This document shows, piece after piece, positions 25,570 to 34,299 of a DNA stretch of 64,000 bases. Source of the stretch: Ruegeria sp. ANG-R (lineage in GTDB: Bacteria > Pseudomonadota > Alphaproteobacteria > Rhodobacterales > Rhodobacteraceae). Numbering within the stretch: position 1 is the first letter of the stretch; each line of letters starts with the position of its first letter. The position numbers and the translations under genes were made by a program. The notes below the pieces were generated by a model. It was given only the letters and a program-made list of their open reading frames with translations, searched no databases and had not been told where the DNA came from. The stretch is taken from contig NZ_JWLJ01000007.1 of the NCBI RefSeq assembly GCF_000813985.1, forward strand, positions 1-64,000. The letters are read 5' to 3'.

Positions 25570-26588
25570 AGGGTCGCACCATCGTTCTGGATCACATCCA
25601 AGGCCGCGAGGCCGCTGCCTTGATGGTGGATGGCACCCTTGATGATTTCCTGATCGCCGCAGACGCCCCTGCGCCCGGCACCATCTATCGAGCCCGCGCC
25701 GACCGCCCGGTCAAAGGTCAGGGGGGCATGTTTCTGACCACCCCCGACGGACCCGCATTTCTGAGGCAGGTCAAAGGGTTGGCGCCTGGCGCATCGCTGC
25801 TTGTCCAGGTGACAGGCTATGCCGAGCCAGGCAAGGCGATCCCTGTCACGAACCGCATTCTATTCAAAAGCCGATATGCAATTGTGACGCCCGATGCGCC
25901 AGGGTTGAACATCTCGCGCCGTATCCGGGACGAAGATGTCCGCGACCAATTGCTCGAAATCGCCCATGAACAGATGGGTGACAGCGCGTACGGACTGATC
26001 CTTCGGTCCTGCTGTCAAGGAGCCGAACCTGATGAGATTGCCGAAGATATTTCAGCCATGCTAGCGCTGGCCGATCAGGTCCTGAGTGATTCCGGTACCG
26101 ACCCCGAAACGCTTAGCGAAAGCGACGGTCCACATATCCTTGCTTGGCGTGACTGGACCGATCCGGCCGAAGTCGTGACTGCATCGGGCGGCTTCAAAGA
26201 CCACGGCGTCCTCGATGCGCTTGATACGGCGAAGGGGATCTCGGAGGCATTGCCGGGCGGTGGGCACCTCTATATCCAACCGACCCGTGCCTTGGTTGCT
26301 GTGGATGTGAACACCGGTTCAGACAGCTCGCTGGCAGCGGGAACCAAGGCGAACTTCGCCTGCGCCAAAGCCCTTGCTCGCGCCTTGCGCGTACGCGGGT
26401 TGGGAGGTCAGATCACACTGGATCTTGCTCCGATGCCGAAGAAAGACCGCCGGGGCTTTGAGTCCGCCTTGCGTGCGGCGTTCAAAGCCGATCCAGATGA
26501 GACAATTCTCGCCGGCTGGACCCCGCTGGGGCATTTCGAATTACAGCGCAAGCGCAGTCGTATCCCATTGACGGAGATACTAAAATGA
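25566..26588 (+). CDS. ribonuclease E/G family protein
   Basis: The 340-aa protein resembles the catalytic part of RNase E/G. It has an N-terminal OB/S1-like region (about 1-110), then the DNase I-like domain with [12 protein letters not shown] and [20 protein letters not shown], where conserved Asp residues hold the metal. It is shorter than RNase G (~490 aa) and lacks the large C-terminal part and the zinc-link CPxCxG motif, as is usual for this second E/G paralogue next to maf and yacG in Rhodobacteraceae. The start at 25566 overlaps maf, and the end overlaps yacG. Confidence 0.88.
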   Translation: MKGRTIVLDHIQGREAAALMVDGTLDDFLIAADAPAPGTIYRARADRPVKGQGGMFLTTPDGPAFLRQVKGLAPGASLLVQVTGYAEPGKAIPVTNRILFKSRYAIVTPDAPGLNISRRIRDEDVRDQLLEIAHEQMGDSAYGLILRSCCQGAEPDEIAEDISAMLALADQVLSDSGTDPETLSESDGPHILAWRDWTDPAEVVTASGGFKDHGVLDALDTAKGISEALPGGGHLYIQPTRALVAVDVNTGSDSSLAAGTKANFACAKALARALRVRGLGGQITLDLAPMPKKDRRGFESALRAAFKADPDETILAGWTPLGHFELQRKRSRIPLTEILK

Positions 26589-26767
26589 GCTGCCCGATCT
26601 GCGGAGGAGATACAGCTCACACTGTCCGCCCGTTCTGCTCGAAACGCTGCGCGGATATTGATCTGGCAAAGTGGCTGAACGGCTCATACGCGGTGCCATC
26701 GCAACGCGAAGAGGACGCAGAGGCGACATCGGAACAGGCTGAAAACCAACCGTACCGTCCACATTGA
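26585..26767 (+). CDS. yacG: DNA gyrase inhibitor YacG
   Basis: The 60-aa protein has the YacG zinc-finger: Cys3, Cys6, Cys18 and Cys22 (CPIC...FCSKRC), followed by DLAKWLNGSYAVP, which is typical of the family, and an acidic tail. YacG binds GyrB and blocks gyrase. Its ATG overlaps the RNase stop codon by ATGA. Confidence 0.93.
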   Translation: MSCPICGGDTAHTVRPFCSKRCADIDLAKWLNGSYAVPSQREEDAEATSEQAENQPYRPH

Positions 26768-26846
26768 AAAAATGTCAAAAAGCCTCTGGACACTGCCATT
26801 GGCAAGTCATAGAAGGCCTCCACCCAATGGCAAACGCCATTCCCGT

Positions 26847-26921
26847 GCCCGGGTAGCTCAGGGGTAGAGCAGTGGATTGAAAATCCTCGTGTCGGTGGTT
26901 CGATTCCGCCCCCGGGCACCA
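26847..26921 (+). tRNA. tRNA-Phe: tRNA-Phe (anticodon GAA)
   Basis: The cloverleaf folds well. The acceptor GCCCGGG pairs with CCCGGGC, the D-arm is GCTC...GAGC, and the anticodon loop TTGAAAA reads GAA. The T-arm is GGTGG-TTCGATT-CCGCC, and CCA is encoded at the 3' end. One T-T mismatch is present in the anticodon stem (positions 28 and 42). The accessory island with vsr and dcm starts directly after it, so it may have served as an integration site. Confidence 0.96.
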
Positions 26922-27079
26922 CAATTCTACAGAGTTTTATCGGCTAACATATTGGCTTTGCTTAATGAATTAAGGGAATCCGTTGTTGGCTGAGTGCGGA
27001 TCGCCCCGGTTCGCTCCACATTTTGCTCCACAGTTTTGTGCCCGTGTTTGAAATTTTTGGCGTACCAATTTCATTGGAT

Positions 27080-27523
27080 TCATTCGAAATCCATTCTGGC
27101 TGGCTGCCCGCTGATAATGAAATCTTCCAGCCTTCCGATCAAGCATGGCGACGGCTCTCGTCCGATGGCACACTCCCAGACGACAGCGACTCGCCAGCCG
27201 GCCCCCTGTAGGTCTTTGATGTTTCTCGCATCTCTTTTTACATTCTGTCGGAACTTCTCTGCCCAGAATTCAAAGTTGCTGGAAGGCGTGGAGGCCTTCC
27301 GGCATCCGGGATGACGGTGCCAGTAACACCCATGGACAAAGATGGCGGTCTTCCATTTCGGAAGCACGATGTCAGGCGAGCCGGGTAGCTTCTTCACATT
27401 CAACCGGAAACGAAACCCTTTGCGGTGAAGGGCTCCGCGCAAAGCTATCTCTGGCCTGGTATTTCGACCATGTATGCGCGACATCATCCTCGAGCGCACT
27501 TCGGGTGTCACTATGTCTGCCAT
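27080..27523 (-). CDS. vsr: very-short-patch-repair-type endonuclease Vsr
   Basis: The 147-aa protein carries the Vsr catalytic residues at the same positions as in the E. coli enzyme: Glu25 (NTRPE), Asp51 (GSPDIVLP), His64 and His69 (FVHGCYWHRH). Vsr nicks at T:G mismatches formed by deamination of 5-methylcytosine, or may act as the endonuclease in some modification systems. It is divergent from the cytosine methyltransferase gene with an 82-bp gap, unlike the usual tandem order. Its 3' end lies near the tRNA-Phe gene. Confidence 0.93.
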   Translation of the reverse strand: MADIVTPEVRSRMMSRIHGRNTRPEIALRGALHRKGFRFRLNVKKLPGSPDIVLPKWKTAIFVHGCYWHRHPGCRKASTPSSNFEFWAEKFRQNVKRDARNIKDLQGAGWRVAVVWECAIGREPSPCLIGRLEDFIISGQPARMDFE

Positions 27524-27605
27524 ATGATCTCAATTTCGCAGCGGGTTTACCCTGGCGAACACCATGCTCTTGAAGTTAAAAGAACGATACAATGAAGGGA
27601 CGTAG

Positions 27606-29138
27606 ATGAGCAGTCAATTCGCTATAATCGACCTGTTTGCGGGTCCGGGAGGGCTTGGCGAGGGTTTTGCTCAAGCCGGGCGTGATGGCGACATCAGCAT
27701 GAAAATCCATCTTTCTGTGGAAATGGAAGCCAACGCCGTCCAGACACTACGTATGCGCTCCTTTTTGCGCTGCTTTGGAGGTGAATTTCCTGCCGAATAT
27801 TACGCAGCACTGAATGAAGGTGCTGAGTTTCCAAATTGGTCGGAGCTCTACCCGGAAGAATGGGGGTACGCAGAAAAGGAGGTCCGACAGTTGGTGCTGG
27901 GTGAGCCGGGTGTTTTCGACGAAATTGCCGTGGTTCTTGATAGGGTTCGAACTGACTTCCGAGGAAATACCATCCTTATTGGTGGCCCGCCCTGCCAAGC
28001 CTACTCCTTGGCGGGCCGATCACGAAACAAAGGCAAAGAGGACTATGTCCTCGAAAACGATCACCGGCATTATCTATACAAGGAATACGTGAACATTCTG
28101 GAGCGCCTTGAGCCGGCTGCTTTCGTGATGGAAAACGTCAAGGGTATGCTGTCGAGCAAGGTCGATGGCGGCGGCATTTTCCACCGCGTTCTCGACGACC
28201 TTGCCGGCGCTGCGCAAGGGTACACACTGATTCCGTTGGCCGAGCCGCCACATCTTGGGTTGGGGCACCCTCCGGCTCGAGACTTCATTCTCCGCGCCGA
28301 AGATCACGGTGTGCCGCAAGCACGACACAGGGTGATAGTTGTCGGGCTTCGGAAAGACATCGCTGAAAGACTGAAATTTGGGAGGGAGCCGCTCCTTGTT
28401 CGCAGAGAACGGCAGGCGACAGTCGCAGAAGCGTTATCCGGGGTACCGCGAGTACGGAGCGGACTGAGCCGAGGAGATCAATTGGATGCTTGGACCGATT
28501 CCGTTCGTGATCAGGCACAAGCTATCTCTAAGGCGGCGGATGTGCCGGAGGAGGTGAAAGATCGTGCTCGACAGATAGCCGTGAGTAACGAACTCCCGTC
28601 GGAAAGATGTGCACGTAGCTACGCCAAAGGTCATGAACTTCCAAAGGAACTCGAAGAATGGCTGCTGGACGACAAATTGCAGTCCGTCCTTCATCATGAA
28701 ACCAGAGGACACATCCCCGGTGATCTCGGGCGTTACCTGTTCTCTTCCATGTTCGCGGAAGAGCATCAGAGGGCGCCAAAGCTGTCAGAGTTTCCAGAGT
28801 TTCTGCAGCCTGATCACAAGAATCGAAAAACAGGGCACTTTGCAGACCGTTTCCGGACCCAAGTGAGTGAACGCCCCTCGACAACGGTGACAAGCCATAT
28901 TTCGAAGGATGGGCATTACTTCATTCATCCTGATCCTACACAGTGTCGATCCTTGACCGTCCGAGAGGCTGCGAGGCTTCAGACATTTCCTGACAACTAC
29001 TTCTTCCATGGGGGTAGAACGGCCCAGTATCACCAGGTGGGCAATGCGGTGCCCCCGTATCTCGCATTCCAAATCGCAAGCGCGGTTTCGCGCATGTTGA
29101 GTCAAGCGAAGCAGAAGCAGGATGTGCAGATTGGGTAA
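27606..29138 (+). CDS. dcm: DNA (cytosine-5) methyltransferase
   Basis: The 510-aa protein has the C5-methyltransferase motifs in order: motif I DLFAGPGGLGEGF (9-21), motif IV GGPPCQAYS with catalytic Cys130, motif VI FVMENVKG (Glu176), motif VIII QARHRVIVVG (near 240), a target-recognition region (about 260-420), and motif X with QVGNAVPP near 475. It methylates cytosine in an unknown short DNA site. The start ATG 27606 has AGGGA upstream. Genes downstream on the same strand encode a GHKL-type ATPase and unknown proteins, and Vsr is divergent, so it probably forms the protective arm of a defence system. Confidence 0.95.
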   Translation: MSSQFAIIDLFAGPGGLGEGFAQAGRDGDISMKIHLSVEMEANAVQTLRMRSFLRCFGGEFPAEYYAALNEGAEFPNWSELYPEEWGYAEKEVRQLVLGEPGVFDEIAVVLDRVRTDFRGNTILIGGPPCQAYSLAGRSRNKGKEDYVLENDHRHYLYKEYVNILERLEPAAFVMENVKGMLSSKVDGGGIFHRVLDDLAGAAQGYTLIPLAEPPHLGLGHPPARDFILRAEDHGVPQARHRVIVVGLRKDIAERLKFGREPLLVRRERQATVAEALSGVPRVRSGLSRGDQLDAWTDSVRDQAQAISKAADVPEEVKDRARQIAVSNELPSERCARSYAKGHELPKELEEWLLDDKLQSVLHHETRGHIPGDLGRYLFSSMFAEEHQRAPKLSEFPEFLQPDHKNRKTGHFADRFRTQVSERPSTTVTSHISKDGHYFIHPDPTQCRSLTVREAARLQTFPDNYFFHGGRTAQYHQVGNAVPPYLAFQIASAVSRMLSQAKQKQDVQIG

Positions 29139-29154
29139 TACAATATCAACACTG

Positions 29155-29206
29155 AAACTACATTTGTGAAATGTAGTTGACATTCAAGAAATAGAGAAGC
29201 TATATG
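29155..29206 (+). promoter_or_regulatory. candidate promoter with palindromic operator upstream of the ATPase operon
   Basis: A perfect palindrome (29156-29178, arms AACTACATTT and AAATGTAGTT around GTG) runs into a consensus-like -35 TTGACA (29177-29182). After 18 bp comes TATATG (29201-29206), a possible -10. The overlap of operator and -35 suggests that a dimeric regulator turns off the genes from 29241 onward independently of dcm. Confidence 0.6.
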
Positions 29207-29240
29207 AGTCGAGCGCCACGTGGATTGGAGGTGACTGTCG

Positions 29241-29465
29241 ATGGTTGAGCGAGACAAGAGACAGAAATTTGAGGAGCTCGCGGAGAAGCGCGTGAATAAG
29301 GCCATCAAGGACCTCCGGCTTATCGGCAACCTTTCGAACAGGAATAACTACTCATTCGATGAAGGGGATGTTCGGAAGATCATGAAGGCGCTCGATGAAG
29401 AGATGAAGGCGTTGAAGGGCCGTTTCGCGCAGGCCCGGCCTTCTGACCAAGATTTCAAACTGTAG
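29241..29465 (+). CDS. small charged protein of the dcm island
   Basis: The 74-aa protein is strongly charged and helical (KRQKFEELAEKRVNKAIKDLRLIGNLSNR, then EGDVRKIMKALDEEMKALK), with no signal peptide. The repeated NLSNRNNYSF spacer suggests two helices with a turn. The ribosome site GGAGGTG is well placed. It is the first gene after a palindrome-marked promoter and precedes the GHKL-type ATPase gene by 11-15 bp. Similar short proteins that I recall next to such ATPases have no assigned role; adaptor or regulator are guesses. Confidence 0.7.
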   Translation: MVERDKRQKFEELAEKRVNKAIKDLRLIGNLSNRNNYSFDEGDVRKIMKALDEEMKALKGRFAQARPSDQDFKL

Positions 29466-29479
29466 ATTAGGAAGATGTG

Positions 29480-31444
29480 ATGTGGAGCTTTCCCAAGGCC
29501 GGCCCGGAGCACAGCAATTCAAGTTCGAAACTCAATGAATTTTTCAACGATCAGGACGCCTCTACTGCTTTAGTACGTGAGGCTGTCCAAAACTCTCTGG
29601 ATGCAGCTCTCGACCCATTGGAGCCGGTCAGGGTGCGTCTCTCGTTGGCCTCGTATCCGTGGGAAACCCTCGAACCGTTCTTGAGAACTGGTCAGGCCGA
29701 CGAGACTGTCGACGATCACCTCTCGAGTGACGATCTCGGCAAATTCGCTGACAGCTTTGTAGGTCAGGAACTTCGTTGCCTGATAATTGAAGACCAAGGC
29801 ACCAAGGGCCTAATTGGCGAAACCGATAAGAACAATGCTCATTCTGGCTCGAACTTTGTTGGATTTTGGTGGAATGATGGCATCAGCGGCAAAGGCAAAG
29901 GCTCAAGCGGCAGTCATGGCGTTGGGAAGACCACGCTGACAAGAATTTCTGGGATGTCGCTGTTTCTGGCAGTAACCAAACGCTGCACGGACGAAAAGCG
30001 GTATCTCCTCGGCTTTGCAAACCTGCCTTATCACCATGTGAATGGAAGAAGCTATCTTGGCTATGGTCGCTTTGGTCGAACCATCCAACAGGATGGTAAG
30101 GACAAATTCATGCCCATCGAGGAAGCTTCCCAGATTGAAGAGTTCCTCTCAGAGTTCTCCCTGAACCGCGACGAGAGTGGTTTGTCCGTCTTTATCCCGG
30201 GTGTTCCCAACTCGGTCGATAGCAGCGGGCTACTGCTTGCAGCGGTGCGGGACTATTACTGGCCCATTCTGAAGGGCGATCTTGTTATCGAGGTCGTCGA
30301 CCGCCACTCCGGCGAAACGACGACCGTCAGTGCGGAGAATATCTCCATGGTGGTCTCGCAGATTTCGGAGCAAGAGGGGCGATCAAGAAATGCTGCTTCG
30401 GACACTGAGCATCGCGTTGGAATCGTCAGAGAAATCCTGGAGCTCAGGACCAGCGGAAACGCAAACTGGTTTGCAGGAAACGAGCCGAAATTGAGTCTCA
30501 CAGCCCACGGAGACATCCGTGGCGCGGTTTCTAAAGATTGTTTTTCAGATGACAACCTCGAACGGATGTACTCTGCCTTCGAAAAGGGTCAGCTGATCGG
30601 TTTCAGTTTCAGTCTGAAAATCGAGGCTGTTGGTGGGGAGGAGCAGGTCGGTCTGGTAGAAGTATTTTTCAAAAAGACCGATTACAAGCTGACCGACAAT
30701 GCCCAATTCATCAGGAATCAGATCATCATCTCGCGGCAACCGTCGAACATTCCCGCAAAGAATGTCACCTGTTTCTTGATTGCCGAGGAACAGGTCATGT
30801 CGGACTACTTGAAGGAAGCCGAAGAGCCAGCACACACCAGATGGTTCCTCAACCGTTTCAATGAGCAGAAGAGCTTCGAGTCCGATTGGGCGCTTAGGTT
30901 CGTGATGGATCTCCCCGCGCATATGTATCGCATCCTCTCACGGGAAGACGAGGATGCGAACACATACGAGAATTTTGCCGACGATATCTTCTCGGTCACC
31001 GAACCGGTTGGCACAGGTACCAAGAAGAAGCGCGGCCAGAAACGAAAAAAATCTGAGGAACCGGATGACCTTCCTGCGGTGAAAAGATCGCCTGCCATCC
31101 GGGTCGAAAGGGATGCAGAGAACCCCGGTTTCGACCTGCTACCAGTGGGGAATCTTGCCGAGCTTTTCGAAGAAGAGAATGTTTCCTTTCCGATCGAGGT
31201 TACAGTGAAGGCGGCATATGTATCCGCTCTCGGAAAAACCAGATCCTGGCGGGATTACAGCAAGATTGATTTCCAATTTGGAAAGACCATTCCGATCGAC
31301 ATTTCACCACAAGGTGCGGCAAAAGTCGTCTCGGCATCCGAGAACACCTTCACTGTCGAGTTGCTCCAACCCGAATTTCGCGTTTCGGCAAAAGGATTTG
31401 ATGGAAATCGGGATCTGTTGATCCACCCAAGAATAAAGTTGTGA
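29480..31444 (+). CDS. GHKL (Hsp90/MutL-type) ATPase of a dcm-associated defence operon
   Basis: The 654-aa protein has the Bergerat ATP-binding fold at its N-terminus. LVREAVQNSLDA (31-42) has the N-box, LIIEDQGTKGL with Asp105-x-Gly107 is the G1 box, and the glycine-rich lid GKGKGSSGSHGVGKTTLT (138-155) follows. Residues 160-360 form the second half of the fold. The C-terminal part (370-650) is unrecognised and has a lysine-rich linker (TKKKRGQKRKKS, about 515). MutL/MORC-like ATPases occur with C5-methyltransferases and Vsr-like nucleases in bacterial restriction-type operons, which fits this locus. The ATG at 29480 is chosen; a GTG one codon earlier is also in frame. Confidence 0.8.
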   Translation: MWSFPKAGPEHSNSSSKLNEFFNDQDASTALVREAVQNSLDAALDPLEPVRVRLSLASYPWETLEPFLRTGQADETVDDHLSSDDLGKFADSFVGQELRCLIIEDQGTKGLIGETDKNNAHSGSNFVGFWWNDGISGKGKGSSGSHGVGKTTLTRISGMSLFLAVTKRCTDEKRYLLGFANLPYHHVNGRSYLGYGRFGRTIQQDGKDKFMPIEEASQIEEFLSEFSLNRDESGLSVFIPGVPNSVDSSGLLLAAVRDYYWPILKGDLVIEVVDRHSGETTTVSAENISMVVSQISEQEGRSRNAASDTEHRVGIVREILELRTSGNANWFAGNEPKLSLTAHGDIRGAVSKDCFSDDNLERMYSAFEKGQLIGFSFSLKIEAVGGEEQVGLVEVFFKKTDYKLTDNAQFIRNQIIISRQPSNIPAKNVTCFLIAEEQVMSDYLKEAEEPAHTRWFLNRFNEQKSFESDWALRFVMDLPAHMYRILSREDEDANTYENFADDIFSVTEPVGTGTKKKRGQKRKKSEEPDDLPAVKRSPAIRVERDAENPGFDLLPVGNLAELFEEENVSFPIEVTVKAAYVSALGKTRSWRDYSKIDFQFGKTIPIDISPQGAAKVVSASENTFTVELLQPEFRVSAKGFDGNRDLLIHPRIKL

Positions 31445-31456
31445 TGAGGTGTACCA

Positions 31457-32278
31457 ATGACAATTCAGCTTGAATTCAACGATACACAAAATTTCACAGG
31501 TCGCGCTCGAATCAAACAGAAGAGCGAACTTTTTTCCTTGCAGCTCCTTGATCGCCAAGGAGAAACAGTACGTATACATGCCAAGTTTGACCGAACTGCC
31601 ATCGAAAAGGAGTGCAAGCTTCGCGAAGACGAGCCGAAGGAATTCGTGCTCGACGTGTTCGTACTCGGCGACATCCGTCGGCATGTGCTGCCCGAATACA
31701 GATCCGAAGATGAGATTGAACTGCATGAGATCCCGGATGGAGCAAACTTGGAGTTTCGCCTCAAAGTGATTTCACGTGCGGGGGGCGCATCAGGGAAGAT
31801 CCTGGCAGCAACAGGTGGGCGCGTGAGGCTCCACACCGGCAGTGGGAACGATGGCTCAGGAGAAGAGAACAAGGGTATCTTCCATCCCAAGCCCTCAACG
31901 AGCATCGGGGATCGCATTTGGCAGGTCAGCTGGGATGGTCATGGCGATTTCGAAGTGTTCGTGAACGCCGACTACTTCCACAAATTCGTCGACGATCCTA
32001 TTTTCGCCGCACATGTTTTTCCTGAGGTCGTGAGAAATGTCGCCACAGGAATTCTCCTTAGATTCAAAAGCGTCAAGGACATCGACGAGGCCTCTCTATT
32101 GGCAAAATGGGTGACCTTCATTCAGCAACGGCTCGCAATACCTCTCGAGGGAGAAGAAGCGGCCTATCTCAACGACGCTGACAACATGGATAGACTTGAT
32201 CTCGTCGAGCAGATCGTTGTCGCGTTTACCAGCCAGAAATGGCGGGGCGGCAAAACTCTGATTGAGGAGATTTTATAA
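31457..32278 (+). CDS. unrecognised protein of the dcm-associated operon
   Basis: The 273-aa protein has no family that I can name. The first ~110 residues are beta-rich with alternating charges (FTGRARIKQKSELFSLQLLDR...). Residues 111-150 form a Gly-rich linker (GSGNDGSGEENKG), and the C-terminal ~120 residues are helical (DRIWQVSWDGHGDFEVFVN, then VRNVATGILLRFKSVKDIDEASLL). There is no clear catalytic motif. It lies 12 bp after the ATPase gene and its TAA overlaps the next ATG by one base, so it is made as part of one complex or pathway with both. A nucleic-acid or substrate-recognition role is only inferred. Confidence 0.7.
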   Translation: MTIQLEFNDTQNFTGRARIKQKSELFSLQLLDRQGETVRIHAKFDRTAIEKECKLREDEPKEFVLDVFVLGDIRRHVLPEYRSEDEIELHEIPDGANLEFRLKVISRAGGASGKILAATGGRVRLHTGSGNDGSGEENKGIFHPKPSTSIGDRIWQVSWDGHGDFEVFVNADYFHKFVDDPIFAAHVFPEVVRNVATGILLRFKSVKDIDEASLLAKWVTFIQQRLAIPLEGEEAAYLNDADNMDRLDLVEQIVVAFTSQKWRGGKTLIEEIL

Positions 32279-33042
32279 TGAAGAGAACGATTTGTGAGTT
32301 CAATTCTGACGGTGTGGCGGCCTTTCAGGAACTGATTGATGCTGAGCGCGGGAAGGTGAAAACTTCTCAACCAGCAAGAGTATCAGAGGGATTTTTTGCA
32401 TCCGTCGAAAAACTTGCCGGAGAATCCGCATTGCTTCTTGAGGTTTCCGGAACGGGTCAAATTGATGACGCCATGACATTCGCCTCACGGTACGATTTCG
32501 GTCAATATCTCCATGAAGTACTTCCTGACGAATTGTCTAAGGTCCAGTATTCGAATGTTGGGCTCTGGGCCTGGATTTCGGCGGTCTACCTTCCCCAATT
32601 GCTCAAGCCGTCCGCCCGGGGGAAATCACATGATCTTTGGAGCTCCTATCGATATATTCCCCTCGCATACAGCAAGTTCCGTTACTATCGGCACTTGGCC
32701 TTCATTTCCTTCTGGCTTCAAAGGCAATTGGGAGAGACTGCGGCGCGCCTATTCTTGTCTCGCCCCATGTACGAGCATTCCGACGCCATTGAGCAGCTCT
32801 ATACTTCTGATAAGGATTTCCTGACAACGCCCGCTTTGCTGGAGGTATCGGTCGAAATGTACTTGGATGCAGAGAGCGGGGTAATGAAGAAAAAGGCGCT
32901 TGGCAAAGAAACCCCGGGCAGTGCCAGACGCTTGGCGACAAAGGTGGCCAAACAGCTGCAAATGAATTTCGACATTCATTCAATGACTAAAGAACAAGTC
33001 TACAGTCTTCTGCCTACCGAATTCGATGCATGGCGCGAATAG
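32278..33042 (+). CDS. DUF6339-like protein ending the dcm-associated operon
   Basis: The 254-aa protein is soluble and helical, with a NVGLWAWISAVYLPQLL block near residue 98 and a SYRYIPLAYSKFRYYRHLAFISFWL block near 125. I recall these from a family found next to methyltransferase and ATPase genes (I believe DUF6339, not verified). A nuclease motif was not found. Its start overlaps the previous stop (TAATG). The gene ends at 33042, just before a mobilisation remnant on the opposite strand, so it closes the operon. Confidence 0.68.
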   Translation: MKRTICEFNSDGVAAFQELIDAERGKVKTSQPARVSEGFFASVEKLAGESALLLEVSGTGQIDDAMTFASRYDFGQYLHEVLPDELSKVQYSNVGLWAWISAVYLPQLLKPSARGKSHDLWSSYRYIPLAYSKFRYYRHLAFISFWLQRQLGETAARLFLSRPMYEHSDAIEQLYTSDKDFLTTPALLEVSVEMYLDAESGVMKKKALGKETPGSARRLATKVAKQLQMNFDIHSMTKEQVYSLLPTEFDAWRE

Positions 33043-33064
33043 CGATGACGTAACGGCTTTAGGC

Positions 33065-33325
33065 TTATTCCTGTTGGTCATAACTTCTCGCGGATCCTGA
33101 CAGGCCCAGAAAACGCCTGTCGGAAGGTCGAGTTATCCTTCTGTGTAGCCAAGCCAAGGTTGCCTCCCTTTTGGAGGCTTCCAATTGCTCGAGGTGTTCC
33201 TGAAGCGCGGCTCCATAGATGATCTTTTTTCGCGTTTCATCGCGTCTTCGTTGTTTGCTCGCCCGGGCCTGAAGGTCCCTGAGTCTCGCGCGCGCCTGTT
33301 CGATTTGTTGATCCAGGTCCGCCAT
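33065..33325 (-). CDS. TraC/TraD-like mobilisation accessory protein
   Basis: The 86-aa protein is mostly a charged coiled-coil (DQQIEQARARLRDLQARASKQRRRDETRKKIIYG) followed by ALQEHLEQL, as in the small TraC/TraD-type proteins encoded beside conjugative relaxases on alphaproteobacterial plasmids. The start at 33325 has GGGAGAA at good distance; the longer open frame upstream is chance. It lies next to a relaxase fragment on the other strand, the usual divergent layout of traC/traD and traA, so it is a plasmid- or ICE-derived remnant. Confidence 0.7.
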   Translation of the reverse strand: MADLDQQIEQARARLRDLQARASKQRRRDETRKKIIYGAALQEHLEQLEASKREATLAWLHRRITRPSDRRFLGLSGSARSYDQQE

Positions 33326-33398
33326 TTCGTTCTCCCTTTTCAGTGGTCGAACAGGAAATGCGGCCTGGACCCCGGCTTCGCCACCCGGGCGCGAAAAT

Positions 33399-33850
33399 GT
33401 GGCTCCGCCAGGCCGCCTTGTGAGCGACCGTCCGCATGCCCGTTGGGCAATGCGCGCAGTTACGCAAACTTGGGGTTTGCCTGAGCGCCTGCCGTGGGCT
33501 TTTTTGTGCGGAGTTCGGGTTGGGGCCCGATGTCCTTTACATGATACACCCGCCAGCAGACTTGAAGTCATCCTGCATTTTCGTGCCGACGGTCGCTCCG
33601 CCGTCAAATCCGCCGCCTACACCGCGCGCACTACCTTCCGGGATGCGCGGGTTGGACGACGGTTTTCGCCGGGCAGAAAGGTTGGCCTCCTGTCTCATGA
33701 ATTGATCAACTGGACAGGAAACGCCGAGGAGCTCTGGAACGCAGCCGAGCGTTCTGAACGCCGAAAGAATGCAAGAGTCATCCGCGAATTGCGCCCAACC
33801 CTGCCACGCGAGCTACCGCTTCTCGAGCAGGTCGGGCTTGTCCGCGGCTT
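33399..33850 (+). pseudogene. N-terminal fragment of a MobA/MobL-type relaxase
   Basis: The translated stretch from about 33560 reads FRADGRSAVKSAAYTART, SHELINWTGNAEELWNAAERSERRKNARVIRELRPTLPRELPLLEQVGLVR, which is the start of the MobA/MobL relaxase domain (TraA-like). It lacks a proper start codon in frame. At about 33850 the similarity stops where the sequence becomes the end of an oppositely oriented integrase fragment. The catalytic three-His motif is missing. It marks the decayed right part of the island. Confidence 0.7.
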
Positions 33851-34299
33851 CTGCCTCTGGCTTTGCGGAACTCCGACGCGTCGCTTGGGCCCTGCTCCGT
33901 GCAGAAAATCATCGCCAATGCTGCCCGGAGCTGAGGGGAGGCTGTATCAAGGGCTGTTTGGACCTCTTCATATGTCCAGGTTCTGTAGGCCTCAGGGGTA
34001 TCCTTTGGACGCGGCTTCTTAATGATGTCGTCAGCGAAGTTCTTGAGAATCAATCCCTTGGGGATACTGAATTTGAAAACTTGTATGAGAAAGTTGCGCA
34101 CTCGATTGGCCTTGTCCCAGCTATACTTCTTCGCCAGTTTGTCATGGATTGCGGCAAGAAGAGGTGTGTCGATTTTCGAAACGGGAGTGTCCCGAATGGG
34201 GTGTAATACTCGGGCGCACATGCGGTATTCACGCTTTGCCGCCTTGGATCTTTCCAGAAAATGTTCCTCTTCGAAGTATAGGCGACTTTCATGTGTCAT
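33778..34299 (-). pseudogene. truncated tyrosine integrase
   Basis: Read leftward from 34299, the protein has the SAM-like core-binding domain of phage/ICE integrases (REYRMCARVLHPIRDTPVSKI..., NRVRNFLIQVFKFSIPKGLI, about 20-110). The first part of the catalytic domain follows (YRTWTYEEVQTALDTAS, then FCTEQGPSDASEF, where active relatives read TGQRPSDA with the first Arg). Similarity ends near 33850 at the junction with the relaxase fragment. The catalytic His, Arg and Tyr are missing, so it cannot work. It is the expected integrase remnant of an island whose other end is tRNA-Phe. Confidence 0.7.
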
